A DNA stretch of 64,000 nt from Methylosinus sp. LW4 (GTDB lineage Bacteria; Pseudomonadota; Alphaproteobacteria; Rhizobiales; Beijerinckiaceae): positions 738,878 to 802,877 of the forward strand of contig NZ_KB900626.1 in NCBI RefSeq assembly GCF_000379125.1. Direction: 5' to 3'. Shown here in pieces: positions 44,494 through 53,452 of the stretch (position 1 is its first letter; each line of letters begins with the position of its first letter). The notes below the pieces were generated by a model. That model was not told the origin of the DNA and made no database searches. It saw only the letters and a program-made list of their open reading frames with translations. The position numbers and the translations under genes were made by a program.

Positions 44494-45296
44494 GCGATCG
44501 CCTCGGCGCGCGCCTCGGGCGTCGCCGGCTCGATCGGCAGGCAGGCGTCGCGCGCCGTCTCCAGCAGCACGGCCTTGGGATAGGCCTCGCCGGTGCGCCC
44601 GGAATGCGCGGCGAAATCGCAGCTGCACACTTCCATCAGCAGGGCGAAGCTCTCCGGCGCGTCGAAGGCGCCGAGCCGCTCCAGCATCTGCGCCACCGGG
44701 CCGGCGCGCACTTCCGAGGCGCGATGCACACGCTCGCATTCGGAGAGCGCCGTCAGCGCCAGAGGGACGCAATCGGCGGGGACGCCGAAACGCTCGGCGA
44801 TCCCGTTTATGCGCGGGCCGCCGCGGTCTATGTGCTTGTAATGATGCGGCAGATGCTCGCGCGGCGAATCCCCCTTGCCGACATTCATCACCAGCAGGGC
44901 GAAGCGCACGGGGAGCGGCGCGTCTCTGCGTCCGGCCTCGTCCAGCGAGCGCAGCAAATGGGCGCCGAGATCGACCTCGCTCTGGCCGTCCGACAATTGC
45001 GGCACGCCGAACAGCGCGTCGACTTCGGGCAGCACGGCCCGCAGCGCGCCGCAGATGCGCAGCACGCGGAACGCCTTGCCGGGCGCCGGCCCGCCGAGTG
45101 AGAGCAGCAGCTCCGGCCAGATATCGGCAGGGTCGAGGCCGGCGAGGCAGCCGCTCTCGACCTGCTCGGCCATGAGATCGAGCGTCTCCTCGCCGAGATC
45201 GTCATCGGTCTCGGCGAGCAGCGCCGCCATTCGGAGAAGGCCGAGGCCAGGGTCTGTCTGCCCGAATTCGGGCAGGAAAAAAGGTTCTGAGGGCAT
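44454..45296 (-). CDS. CCA-adding-enzyme C-terminal-like protein lacking the nucleotidyltransferase head
   Basis: A 280-residue protein that resembles the C-terminal half of bacterial tRNA nucleotidyltransferase (Cca): ADIWPELLLSLGGPAPGKAF near 60, FRVLRICGALRAVLPEVDAL with FGVPQ near 85-105, then RFALLVMNVGKGDSPREHLP near 140 and GRTGEAYPK near 240. The catalytic DxD nucleotidyltransferase domain and the usual N-terminal half are absent. In the place of the HD motif (HDLGKG in E. coli Cca) it reads MNVGKG, so phosphohydrolase activity is unlikely. It may bind tRNA or have a regulatory role. The ATG at 45294-45296 is preferred over an upstream TTG. Confidence 0.7.
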   Translation of the reverse strand: MPSEPFFLPEFGQTDPGLGLLRMAALLAETDDDLGEETLDLMAEQVESGCLAGLDPADIWPELLLSLGGPAPGKAFRVLRICGALRAVLPEVDALFGVPQLSDGQSEVDLGAHLLRSLDEAGRRDAPLPVRFALLVMNVGKGDSPREHLPHHYKHIDRGGPRINGIAERFGVPADCVPLALTALSECERVHRASEVRAGPVAQMLERLGAFDAPESFALLMEVCSCDFAAHSGRTGEAYPKAVLLETARDACLPIEPATPEARAEAIAQALRSQRWSSEG

Positions 45297-45353
45297 GAGG
45301 CTTCGCGCGTGAGTGGTCGGCTGACTGGCCAAGCAAACCTCTTGCCGCGCGCC

Positions 45354-47105
45354 TCACGCTCGGCCGGGCAGGGCGGCGCGGCTCAGCCGAGGGGCGTGAT
45401 TTTCGGGCGGCTGCGGCGCCGTGGCGCGGCGGCGCGCATCGGCGACCGTGCCGGCGTAGAGCGTCTCCGGCTCGTGTAGCCCGGCTGAGAGCAGCGCCCG
45501 ACGCACGGCGGGCCGCGCCCCGGCGACGCAAACCACCGTTCCCGCCTTTCGCAGCCGCGCGACAAAGCTCTCCAGCGCGCGCGCCGCCGTGCTGTCCACC
45601 AGAGGCGCCTCGCTGAAATCGAAGATGAAGACGCTCGGGTAGCGGCCGATCTCGTCCAGCGCCGCGCTCACCGTCGCCGAGGCGCCGAAGAAGATCGCGC
45701 CGCTGATCTTATAGACCATCACCTCGGCGTCGGAGGCGGCGGCGGAATCATAGGCGGGGCGATGGCCGCCGTAATCATCGGCCTGATCCTCATCGAGAAA
45801 GGCTTCGCCCGTCTGCACCTCGACGCTCTCGGCGAGGCGATGCAGGAAGAGGAAGGCGCCGAGCGTCACGCCGACGCCTATGCCGACGGTCAGATCCTCG
45901 AAAATGGTGAGCAGGAAGGTGGAGACCAGCACCAGAGCGTCGCCGCGCGAGGCGCGGAACAGAGCGACGAACTCCTTCTTCTCCGCCATGTTCCAGGACA
46001 CGACGGCGAGCACGGCGCCGAGCGAGGCGAGCGGAATATAGGCCGCCAGCGGCGCGGCGATCAGCATGAAGCCGAGCAGGAACAGCGCATGCAGCATCCC
46101 TGAGACCGGGCCTTTGGCGCCGGAGCGCACATTGGTCGCGGTGCGGGCGATGGTTCCCGTCACCGGAATGCCGCCGAACAGCGGCGCCACCACATTGGCG
46201 ACGCCCTGCGCCGCGAGCTCGCAATTGGAGCGATGGCGTCGCCCGCTCATGCCGTCGGCGACGACGGCGGAGAGCAGCGACTCCATCGCGCCGAGCACGG
46301 CGATGGTCAGCGCGTCCGGCAGCAGCGCGCGCAGCCGCGCGAGATCGAAATGCGGGACCGCCGGCGCCGGCAGCGTGCTCGGCACGCCGCCGAAGCGCGA
46401 GCCGATGGTCTCTATGTCGAGATGCAGCGCCGCCGTCGCCGCCGCGCAGACCGTGACGGCGATCAGCATTCCCGGCCAGCTCGGACGCCAGCGCCGCAGG
46501 CCGAGGATGATCGCCAGCGCCAGCGCCGAGACGCCGACCGTCGCCGGCTTCAGCGTGGCGCGCGCCTCCCATAGGGCCGCGAGCTTCGGGCCGAGCGCAG
46601 CCGGCTCATTGGCGAGGGAGAGGCCGAAAATCTCCTTGAGCTGGCTGGCGAAGATGATGACCGCTATGCCGGCGGTGAAGCCGACCGTCACCGGAAAGGG
46701 GATGTATTTTATGTAGGTGCCCCAGCGCAGCAGGCCGATCGCGAAGAGAATGACGCCCGCCATCATGGTGGCGAGCGCGAGCCCGTCATAGCCCTGACGC
46801 TGCACGATGGCGAAGACGAGAACGATGAAGGCGCCCGCCGGCCCGCCGATCTGGAAACGGCTGCCGCCGAGCAGGGAGACCAGAAATCCGCCGATGATCG
46901 CCGTATAGAGCCCGCGATCCGGGCTGAGCCCCGAGGCGATGGCGAAAGCCATGGAGAGCGGCAGAGCGACGATCGCCACAGTGAGGCCGGCGATGGCGTC
47001 GGCGCGCAGATCGGCGAGGCCGTAGCCTTCGCGCAAAATGGTGACGAGCTTGGGCGTGAACAGCTCGATGAAGCTCGGCTGGCGAAAACGTCGATCTCTC
47101 AACAC
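45354..47105 (-). CDS. SulP-family anion transporter with STAS domain
   Basis: A 583-residue permease with about 10-12 membrane segments, for example GLTVAIVALPLSMAFAIASG and the family motif GGIPVTGTIARTATNVRSGA near 315-334. The cytoplasmic STAS domain (residues about 440-555) contains VFIFDFSEAPLVDSTAARAL. SulP proteins carry sulfate, bicarbonate or other anions; no carbonic anhydrase is adjacent, so the substrate cannot be named. It starts at ATG 47103-47105. Confidence 0.92.
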   Translation of the reverse strand: MLRDRRFRQPSFIELFTPKLVTILREGYGLADLRADAIAGLTVAIVALPLSMAFAIASGLSPDRGLYTAIIGGFLVSLLGGSRFQIGGPAGAFIVLVFAIVQRQGYDGLALATMMAGVILFAIGLLRWGTYIKYIPFPVTVGFTAGIAVIIFASQLKEIFGLSLANEPAALGPKLAALWEARATLKPATVGVSALALAIILGLRRWRPSWPGMLIAVTVCAAATAALHLDIETIGSRFGGVPSTLPAPAVPHFDLARLRALLPDALTIAVLGAMESLLSAVVADGMSGRRHRSNCELAAQGVANVVAPLFGGIPVTGTIARTATNVRSGAKGPVSGMLHALFLLGFMLIAAPLAAYIPLASLGAVLAVVSWNMAEKKEFVALFRASRGDALVLVSTFLLTIFEDLTVGIGVGVTLGAFLFLHRLAESVEVQTGEAFLDEDQADDYGGHRPAYDSAAASDAEVMVYKISGAIFFGASATVSAALDEIGRYPSVFIFDFSEAPLVDSTAARALESFVARLRKAGTVVCVAGARPAVRRALLSAGLHEPETLYAGTVADARRRATAPQPPENHAPRLSRAALPGRA

Positions 47106-47172
47106 TGGCTCCTTTGATCGAGGAGCGGCGGGATCGTCGGCGCGAAGTCGGCGGTCGTCGTCGCGATTAATC

Positions 47173-47442
47173 CTATGCCGTCGGTTTGGGCGGGCCGGGA
47201 CGGCGCAGCCTCACGCCGCGTCCGGCGCCTTCGCTGCGGGCGTTCTCGCCCAGCAGCTCGACGCCGGCCTCGTTCAGCGCCTCGACGACCTTGGTGAGCG
47301 TCTCGATCACGCCGCGGACATTGCCGTCGCTCGCCTCCATGCGCTGTATGGTCGGCAGGGAGACGCCGGAAAGCTCGGCCAGCTTCTTCTGATCTATGCC
47401 GAGCAGCGCCCGTGCGGCGCGCAATTGAGCGGCGGTGATCAT
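47173..47442 (-). CDS. Xre-family helix-turn-helix regulator
   Basis: An 89-residue DNA-binding protein: MITAAQLRAARALLGIDQKK, then LAELSGVSLPTIQRMEASDG and VIETLTKVVEALNEAGVELL. It has the same layout as the Xre protein at 6940. It precedes the SulP gene by 67 bases on the same strand and is divergent from ung, so it could control either. Confidence 0.85.
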   Translation of the reverse strand: MITAAQLRAARALLGIDQKKLAELSGVSLPTIQRMEASDGNVRGVIETLTKVVEALNEAGVELLGENARSEGAGRGVRLRRPGPPKPTA

Positions 47443-47574
47443 CTCATATGCTCACGCTTCATATATTAGCAGACATGTTTTACATCGCCAATATGATGTT
47501 TGAAACATCATCGGCGCGTTTTTGCGACACGGCCGGGTTCTCGTCCGGCGCCGATGCATGTTAGCTTGGCGGAT

Positions 47575-48240
47575 ATGAACAAACCCGTGCAGATCGACGA
47601 GAGCTGGAAGCTGCGCCTTTCGGCGGAATTCGAGCAGCCCTATTTCGACGCTCTGCGCCAATTCGTGCGCGAGGAATACGCCCGCGCTCCGGTCTATCCC
47701 CCGGCCAAGCAGATTTTCCGCGCCTTCGACGAATGTCCCTTCGACGCCGTCGAAGTGGTGATCCTCGGCCAGGACCCCTATCACGGCCGCGGCCAGGCCA
47801 ATGGCCTGTGCTTCGCCGTCGGCCGCGACATTCCGCCGCCGCCTTCGCTGCAGAACATCTTCAAGGAAATCGAGAGCGATCTCGGGCGGCCCGTCTCGCG
47901 CGATCCCGATCTCTCGCGCTGGGCGCAGCAGGGCGTGCTGCTGCTCAACGCCACGCTCACCGTGCGCGACAGCGCCGCCGGCTCGCATCAGGGCAAGGGC
48001 TGGGAGCGCTTCACCGACGCCGCCGTGCAGGCGCTCTCGCGCGAGCGCGAGGGAATCGTCTTTCTGCTCTGGGGCAATTACGCGCGGCAGAAGGGCGCGG
48101 GCGTCGATCGCTCCAAGCATTTGGTGCTCGAGAGCGCGCATCCTTCGCCCTTGTCGGCGCGCGGCTTTTTCGGCTGCAGGCATTTTTCCAAGGCCAACGC
48201 CTATCTCACAGCGCATGGGCGCGCGCCGATCGAATGGTGA
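47575..48240 (+). CDS. ung: Uracil-DNA glycosylase (family 1)
   Basis: A 221-residue enzyme that removes uracil from DNA. The catalytic aspartate is in VVILGQDPYHGRGQANGLCF near 59-78, and the DNA-intercalating loop HPSPLSARGFFGCRHFSKAN is near 190-209. MNKPVQIDESWK at ATG 47575 is the likely start (GGCGGA before it); an ATG at 47554 is also in frame. Confidence 0.96.
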   Translation: MNKPVQIDESWKLRLSAEFEQPYFDALRQFVREEYARAPVYPPAKQIFRAFDECPFDAVEVVILGQDPYHGRGQANGLCFAVGRDIPPPPSLQNIFKEIESDLGRPVSRDPDLSRWAQQGVLLLNATLTVRDSAAGSHQGKGWERFTDAAVQALSREREGIVFLLWGNYARQKGAGVDRSKHLVLESAHPSPLSARGFFGCRHFSKANAYLTAHGRAPIEW

Positions 48241-48550
48241 GCGCGCTCTCGCCCGTCATCCCCGCGGCGCAGGACTTGCTTCAGTATTGCCGAGGAGCGA
48301 CGAATGTCGTCGCGTGGATCGAAAGCCGACATTTTTGTCGGTTCCGCGGCTGCGCCTTCTGAACAGGACGATCTCGCGCGATCTTACGAGAGCCGTCCTC
48401 GTAATCTTTCTTCCATGATCGAGCCCGCGACGCGTCAGCGTCCGCTTTGGCGCGCCTGCTGCGGCGCGAACGCCGTCTCGACAGCCCTCTTCTCAATCGA
48501 CCGTCACGGTCTCGAATGTTTCGAGAAGGGGCGGATAGCGAAAGCCGAAC
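48241..48550. other. Intergenic region with small hairpins
   Basis: About 310 bases with no supported gene. Two small hairpins occur near 48298-48350: CGACGA-ATG-TCGTCG, and CCGACA-TTTT-TGTCGG. They are not followed by a T tract. Confidence 0.4.
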
Positions 48551-49078
48551 ATGACGTCTATCGAAACGACCGCCTTCCAGCGCCTCGACGCCGAGGGCCG
48601 GCTCTTGAAGCCCAGCCACAAGGGAGCGACGCATCACGCCGGCCGCTTCGGCTTTCGCGGCGAATTCGCCGTCACGCTCGATCCGCTGCTCGCATTGGAG
48701 GGAGTCCACGCCACGGCGCAGGAAGGCGAGGCGGCGCTGTCGTTTCTCGCCGGATCGCTCGCCTCGTTTCGCGAGCTTCCCGCTCTCGTCGCGGCGCTCG
48801 GCGCGAGCGCGAAGCCGGAGGGCAAATATTTCATCTATGTCTCCGATCTCGACCGCGCCTCGCGCTATGAGATCAGCATAGAGGGCGTGCCGCTCTATGT
48901 TCTGCCGATCGACGACACCTCCGTCTACAATGAGCTGATCGAGCTTCTCTATCTCGATAAGACGAAGATGAAGAAATACGACACGGCGGAAAAGATCGAC
49001 ACGCTCGCCGATGGCGCCGCCAAATATGATCAGCGCTTCGAGTCCATCAGCTTCGAGGAAGGGCTGAAGCGGCTCTGA
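48551..49078 (+). CDS. Hypothetical protein
   Basis: A 175-residue soluble protein (MTSIETTAFQRLDAEGRLLK onward) with a mixed alpha/beta look and a charged C-terminal helix (DKTKMKKYDTAEKIDTLADG). No motif or family recognised. High GC and regular codon use support it as a real gene. Confidence 0.7.
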   Translation: MTSIETTAFQRLDAEGRLLKPSHKGATHHAGRFGFRGEFAVTLDPLLALEGVHATAQEGEAALSFLAGSLASFRELPALVAALGASAKPEGKYFIYVSDLDRASRYEISIEGVPLYVLPIDDTSVYNELIELLYLDKTKMKKYDTAEKIDTLADGAAKYDQRFESISFEEGLKRL

Positions 49079-49130
49079 CGCTTCGTCGCTCGTCGGCGCC
49101 GCGGCTTTCGCCTCGCGCCGACGAGCGCCT

Positions 49131-49952
49131 TCAATTCCCGCTCGGGCGCCGCTTGGCGAAGACGCCGACGATCACCGCTCGCGCAATATGCTCGGCCATG
49201 CATTGATAGCCGAGATCGTTGAGGTGGAAATTGTCGCGCGACATCATTTGCAGATTGGCGTGGTTCTGCGCGATGAAGCGCATGGCGTCATAGCGGCGCA
49301 CATAGGCGACGTTCTCCGCCGTGGCCACGCGCTGCAGCACATTGCGGATCGCGAAATATTCCTCGTCGCGCGAGAAGCGCGAGCTGTATTGCAGGCCGAC
49401 GAGAACGACGTCGATCTCATTGGCCTTCAGCCAGCGTATGGTCGAGCGCACCGTATTTTCGAACTCGTCTGGCGCGATGCGCACCAGCGCGTCATTGGTG
49501 CCGAGCTGCCAGAGCAGGAGATCGGGCTTCTCCCGCGCCACCTCGCTCTTGATGCGCTCGGCGGTGACGGCCGCCACCTCGCCGGCGACGCCGCGATTTT
49601 CGACGATGACGTCGACGCCCTTCAGCGCGCCCTCGAGAATGGCCTCGAGCTGAGCCGGATAGCTCTTGGCGTCGGAGGAGGCGCCGACGCCCGAGGTGGA
49701 GGAGGAGCCGATGGCGAGAATGCGCGCCGATTTGCGGTCGCGCAGCGCCTTTGCGAAATGCGGCAGCATGGCCGGCGCGGCAATGTCGCCGGCCGGCGCC
49801 TCGCAGGCGGGACTGAGCGGCGGCGCCTCGGACGGCGGCGCGGACTCCGGCGCGCGTTCTTGCGCGAGCGCGAGCGACGCCGCGAGCGCCAGCGCTACGC
49901 CGGAACCCGCGCGGATTTTGCCCGCAGCCTTTCGCGCCATTCCGAAGCCCAT
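49131..49952 (-). CDS. SGNH/GDSL-family hydrolase, secreted
   Basis: A 273-residue esterase-like protein with a hydrophobic signal segment (GSGVALALAASLALA) after a basic start. SGNH blocks are present: serine in ILAIGSSSTSGVGASS near 90, glycine in NRGVAGE near 130, asparagine in LLWQLGTNDALV near 157, and Asp/His in RDNFHLNDLGY near 247. Such enzymes remove acyl groups from periplasmic glycans. Its ATG (49950-49952) lies inside the end of the OpgC-like gene, an overlap of 58 bases, so the two are coupled and may act on the same glycan. Confidence 0.85.
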   Translation of the reverse strand: MGFGMARKAAGKIRAGSGVALALAASLALAQERAPESAPPSEAPPLSPACEAPAGDIAAPAMLPHFAKALRDRKSARILAIGSSSTSGVGASSDAKSYPAQLEAILEGALKGVDVIVENRGVAGEVAAVTAERIKSEVAREKPDLLLWQLGTNDALVRIAPDEFENTVRSTIRWLKANEIDVVLVGLQYSSRFSRDEEYFAIRNVLQRVATAENVAYVRRYDAMRFIAQNHANLQMMSRDNFHLNDLGYQCMAEHIARAVIVGVFAKRRPSGN

Positions 49953-50995
49953 GCGGTCGCCCCCATCGCAACGATGCCGAACATAACGATAAAAGCGTCG
50001 CTTACAACATCTCCGCCATAGGCGAAGCGGAAGATCTGCCCGGCGAGGCTCAGCAGAGACCCGGCGCAGAATACATTTAGCGAATTGCGGCCGAGCGTAG
50101 AAAGAAAATCCGCGATGCGCGGAACGCCTCGCGAGATCGCGCCGAAAGAGCCCGCGAAGACAGCGACGATCGCCAGGCTGGAGAGCAGCCGCGCCGGCGA
50201 CAGAAAGGTCTTGTCGAAGACGAAGAACAGCTTGGGCTCCGGCAGAGCGATCGGCGAGGGATCGAATTCGGTCCGCGCCGCGGCGACGCCGAGCAGCACG
50301 ATCGGCAGCGCCGCCCACCACAGAGGCTTGCGATAGCGGCGCACGAGGCCGCCGATCCCATCCTCGCCGGCGAGCAGAAAGCCGAGGACGAAGACGAGCT
50401 GCCAGGCCAGCGGATCGAAGAACCAGGCGCCCTCCACCGGCCATGTCGGGAAGTTGACGCCGAAGGCCAGCGCATAGGCCCAGATGGCGAGCGAGGCCGG
50501 CAGCAGCAGCGCTCGCGCATGGCGATAGGCGAGGGCGATCAGCGGCGAGACCAGCATCAGCACGACATAGAGCGGCAGAATGTCGAAATAGCCGAGCTGA
50601 AAGGTCAGCAGCACGAGGCCGAGATTGGCGCGCACCGGATCGGTGAAAATGCCCGAGGCGTTGTTCCAGTCGAGCAGAAAGGGCGCGTCCAGCAGCAGCG
50701 AGGTGCCGGCCTGCAGCGCGACGGCCAATTGCGCGATCACCAGCTGCGCCAGATAGACGGTGAAGGCGCGCCCCTCGAGCCGCAGGATCAGATAGCGCGC
50801 CGAAAGCGTCCGCGCCGGCCCGTCCGCCAGCTTGCGCAGCGCCCAGCCGGCGAGAAACACGAACAGCTCCGCCGAATCGGAGATCGCGACATTGCGAAAG
50901 GTGAGGCGCTCGAAGAAAATCCCCGGAATGTGATTGATGAAAATGGTGACGAGAGCGAAGCCGCGCCAAAAATCGATTTCATTCGGCTCGCGCAT
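49895..50995 (-). CDS. OpgC-like membrane acyltransferase
   Basis: A 366-residue protein with about ten membrane segments and the OpgC N-terminus (EIDFWRGFALVTIFINHIPG near 5-24; SDSAELFVFLAGWALRK near 40). OpgC adds succinyl groups to osmoregulated periplasmic glucans in related bacteria; substrate here is inferred. The larger open frame 49131-50969 that overlaps it is a shadow except for its last 273 codons, which are the SGNH hydrolase. Confidence 0.88.
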   Translation of the reverse strand: MREPNEIDFWRGFALVTIFINHIPGIFFERLTFRNVAISDSAELFVFLAGWALRKLADGPARTLSARYLILRLEGRAFTVYLAQLVIAQLAVALQAGTSLLLDAPFLLDWNNASGIFTDPVRANLGLVLLTFQLGYFDILPLYVVLMLVSPLIALAYRHARALLLPASLAIWAYALAFGVNFPTWPVEGAWFFDPLAWQLVFVLGFLLAGEDGIGGLVRRYRKPLWWAALPIVLLGVAAARTEFDPSPIALPEPKLFFVFDKTFLSPARLLSSLAIVAVFAGSFGAISRGVPRIADFLSTLGRNSLNVFCAGSLLSLAGQIFRFAYGGDVVSDAFIVMFGIVAMGATAWASEWRERLRAKSARVPA

Positions 50996-51050
50996 GCGCT
51001 TCTTCGATCGTTCGGCGGCTACGTTTTCCCCCGGACCCTAGCGCGCTTTC

Positions 51051-51074
51051 CGATCGAACGGAATCGTTCGATCG
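51051..51074. repeat. Inverted repeat
   Basis: CGATCGAACG and CGTTCGATCG form a perfect 10-base stem around GAAT. It lies 30 bases before a longer palindrome in the same intergenic region. Confidence 0.6.
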
Positions 51075-51103
51075 ATCAGAATTCGCGCCTAACGAGAGAA
51101 GTT

Positions 51104-51143
51104 TAGAGCGCTATCCGATCCAATTGGATCGGATAGCGCTCTA
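51104..51143. repeat. 40-base perfect palindrome between recF and opgC-like gene
   Basis: The 20-base arm TAGAGCGCTATCCGATCCAA is followed directly by its exact reverse complement, with no loop. There is no T tract, so it is not a standard terminator. It may be a REP-type element or a cruciform-forming site; it lies in the upstream region of the OpgC-like gene and downstream of recF. Confidence 0.85.
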
Positions 51144-51206
51144 GGGGCCGGGGCGCGTCTGTTCAGGGCCTCGAATGCGGCCTTTTTTGGGAGCCACACG
51201 AAAGAC

Positions 51207-52370
51207 TCACATCGTGCGCTCGATGCGGCCCGGAAAGACGCGCAGCAGCTGCGCGCGGCCGCCGAGCGAAGCGAACACTTCCGGGTCGGCGCCCGTCATC
51301 CACACTTGTCCGCCGATGCGTTCCAGCTCGGCGTAGAGCGCCTCGCGCCGCAGCGGATCGAAATGCGCCGCCACCTCGTCCAGCAGCAGCAGCGGCGCGC
51401 GCCCCGTGGTCGCCGCCACCAGACGGGCGTGGGCGAGAACGAGACCGGCCAGCAGCGCCTTCTGCTCGCCGGTGGAGCAGGCGCGCGCCGCCTCGTCCTT
51501 GGGGCCGTGGCGCACGCAGAGATCGCTCGCCTGTGGGCCTTCCAGCGTGCGGCCGGCGGCGGCGTCGCGGCGGCGGGCGGCGGCGAGCCGCGCGCGATAG
51601 CGATCCTCCACCTGCAGCGCCGGCTCCTCGCCGATCATGCGCTCCAGCTCCCCCTCTATCGAAACCTCGGCCCAGGGAAAGGGCGAGCTGTCGTCGCGCT
51701 CTCGCGCGATGAGTGCGCGCAGCCGCAGCACGGTCTCGCCCCGCGCCGCCGCCACGGCGACGCCGAGCGCGGCGATCTCACGCTCGGCGGCGTCCAGCCA
51801 GCGGGCGTCGGCGGTCTCCTCGGCGAGCAGACGGTTGCGATTGCGCAGCGCGCGCTCGAGCTTCGCCGCGCGCGCGCCATGCTCGGCGTCGAGGCTGAGC
51901 GCCAGCCGATCCAGAAAGCGCCGACGATCGCCCGCCGGCCCGGCGAACAGCCCATCCATCGCCGGCGTGAGCCACAGAGGGCGCAGATGATCGGCGAAAG
52001 CGCGGGCGGAGGAGACCGGCGCCCTGTCGATGCGAAAGCGCCGCGCCGCGCTCTGCTCGCCGCTGGCCGGCTCCAGCCCATGGCCGAGCTGCGTGACGGC
52101 GCCGTCGGCGGAAAGCTCGATCGAGACCGCGAAACCGCCGGAGCCCTGCCGCCGCGCGCAATCGGACAGCTCCGCCCCGCGCAGCCCGCGCCCGGCCGAG
52201 AACAGCGACAGCGCCTCGAGAATATTGGTCTTGCCGGCCCCATTCTCGCCGGTGAGCGCCACCAGCGGCGCCTCTATCGCGCAATCCAGCGCGGTATAGG
52301 AGCGATAATCGGCGAGCTGCAGCCGCCGCGCCATGGGGGCGAGAATCGCGGGGGAGGGGCCGGGCGTCAT
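51207..52370 (-). CDS. recF: DNA replication and repair protein RecF
   Basis: A 387-residue SMC-like ATPase for loading RecA at single-strand gaps. RLQLADYRSYTALDCAIEAP, Walker A LTGENGAGKTNILEALSLFS near residue 40, the signature CSTGEQKALLAGLVLAHARL near 300 and Walker B LLLLDEVAAHFDPLRREALY near 332 are all present. Family start MARRLQLADY at ATG 52334 is possible; the frame begins 12 codons earlier. It is not next to dnaN or dnaA here, as in other alphaproteobacteria. Confidence 0.93.
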   Translation of the reverse strand: MTPGPSPAILAPMARRLQLADYRSYTALDCAIEAPLVALTGENGAGKTNILEALSLFSAGRGLRGAELSDCARRQGSGGFAVSIELSADGAVTQLGHGLEPASGEQSAARRFRIDRAPVSSARAFADHLRPLWLTPAMDGLFAGPAGDRRRFLDRLALSLDAEHGARAAKLERALRNRNRLLAEETADARWLDAAEREIAALGVAVAAARGETVLRLRALIARERDDSSPFPWAEVSIEGELERMIGEEPALQVEDRYRARLAAARRRDAAAGRTLEGPQASDLCVRHGPKDEAARACSTGEQKALLAGLVLAHARLVAATTGRAPLLLLDEVAAHFDPLRREALYAELERIGGQVWMTGADPEVFASLGGRAQLLRVFPGRIERTM

Positions 52371-52489
52371 GCGGGACGCTTTGCCACGGCGGGGGGCGGA
52401 GGGCTAGCGGGGGAGGGGGTGGCGAGCCTCTTGCCGGCAGCGTCTCGATTCAGTCTGTCGTGGAATAGGATTTCGAGGCTCCCGCAGGC

Positions 52490-53452
52490 CTACTCGTTAT
52501 CGCTGTCTTCGGACTCGTCGATTGATACATCATCCAATTTTTTCCCATGTCTATGCAGTAGGGACCATAGATCAGAGTAAAATAGATGATCGATAGTTTT
52601 GATGCTCCGGGCTAGCACAGCATCCGAAAGCATATTTGGACGAATATCGCAATAATATACGCCGTCAAGGGCATTCAGCTTGATGGTGTATGCCTTGAAA
52701 TGACCCGGCAAGAACGTAGCGCTAATTCCATATCGGCTTTCTTTTGCGCCTTTTTTCCTCTGAACGTCATTTAGAAAAATGGCGATGTGGGGCGTTTGTG
52801 TGTCGGTTAGGCGGTTATAAAGAAATTTGTCCATGAATACCTTGTCGATGCGGTCTTTGCTCGACGTCTTTACGGAGCCGATGATCTTCAATTCGCCCTG
52901 CTTGCTTATGAGCAAATCATGCTGATAGCTCGACCGGAAAAGCTCTACGCCATCATCGTCGCGCACAGGCACTTGAACGGTTCCTGAAACGCAATCGACG
53001 TTCAGGTCAATGAGCAGGAGTCGGATCAGGCGTTCGAACAAGTCTCCATTTATTTTCCGTGCTTGGTTCGAGCGTCCAGCGGGCAATGCGTCCAGCGCTG
53101 CGCCTATAGCTTGTTGCAAAGTGTATATTGTCCGTATGACATTTTCGCGGGAAGTGCTTGCAGGTTTGCCGCCATCTTTGAGCTCGTACAGCGTCTCCTT
53201 GAATCTTCGAGCGGCAATATCGAAGTCCGTCGCCTCGTACATCAGCCTTGAATTTATTGGGCGCGTGATATTGTAAGCGCCTTCTTGCCGATATTGGAAA
53301 AATTGATAATGGCTTTCATTCTGCGACACGATGCGGGCTTGTAATCCGTGCTCGACAAAAGCTAGATAACGCCTACAAAAATCGACATAGCTCTCGACAG
53401 ATTGGAAGCGCTCTTTATCCGTAGAATATGCAATCAAATCAGCCAGACTCAT
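52490..53452 (-). CDS. Putative type II restriction endonuclease
   Basis: A 320-residue AT-rich protein coupled (ATGA) to the preceding DNA methyltransferase. SYQHDLLISKQGELKIIGSV then KTSSKDRIDKVFMDKFLY near 180-215 fits a PD-(D/E)XK-type nuclease core, with the acidic residue, glutamate and lysine in the usual strand order, although the residue just before V-K is serine. The Lys-rich loop resembles restriction enzymes I recall, but the exact family and recognition site are unknown. It presumably cleaves the sequence that its partner methylates. Confidence 0.78.
   Translation of the reverse strand: MSLADLIAYSTDKERFQSVESYVDFCRRYLAFVEHGLQARIVSQNESHYQFFQYRQEGAYNITRPINSRLMYEATDFDIAARRFKETLYELKDGGKPASTSRENVIRTIYTLQQAIGAALDALPAGRSNQARKINGDLFERLIRLLLIDLNVDCVSGTVQVPVRDDDGVELFRSSYQHDLLISKQGELKIIGSVKTSSKDRIDKVFMDKFLYNRLTDTQTPHIAIFLNDVQRKKGAKESRYGISATFLPGHFKAYTIKLNALDGVYYCDIRPNMLSDAVLARSIKTIDHLFYSDLWSLLHRHGKKLDDVSIDESEDSDNE

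Noticed and set aside
49131..50969. One 612-residue protein
   Set aside because: Only its last 273 codons (SGNH hydrolase) are real; the first part is the wrong frame of the OpgC-like gene, with Arg/Ala-rich composition.
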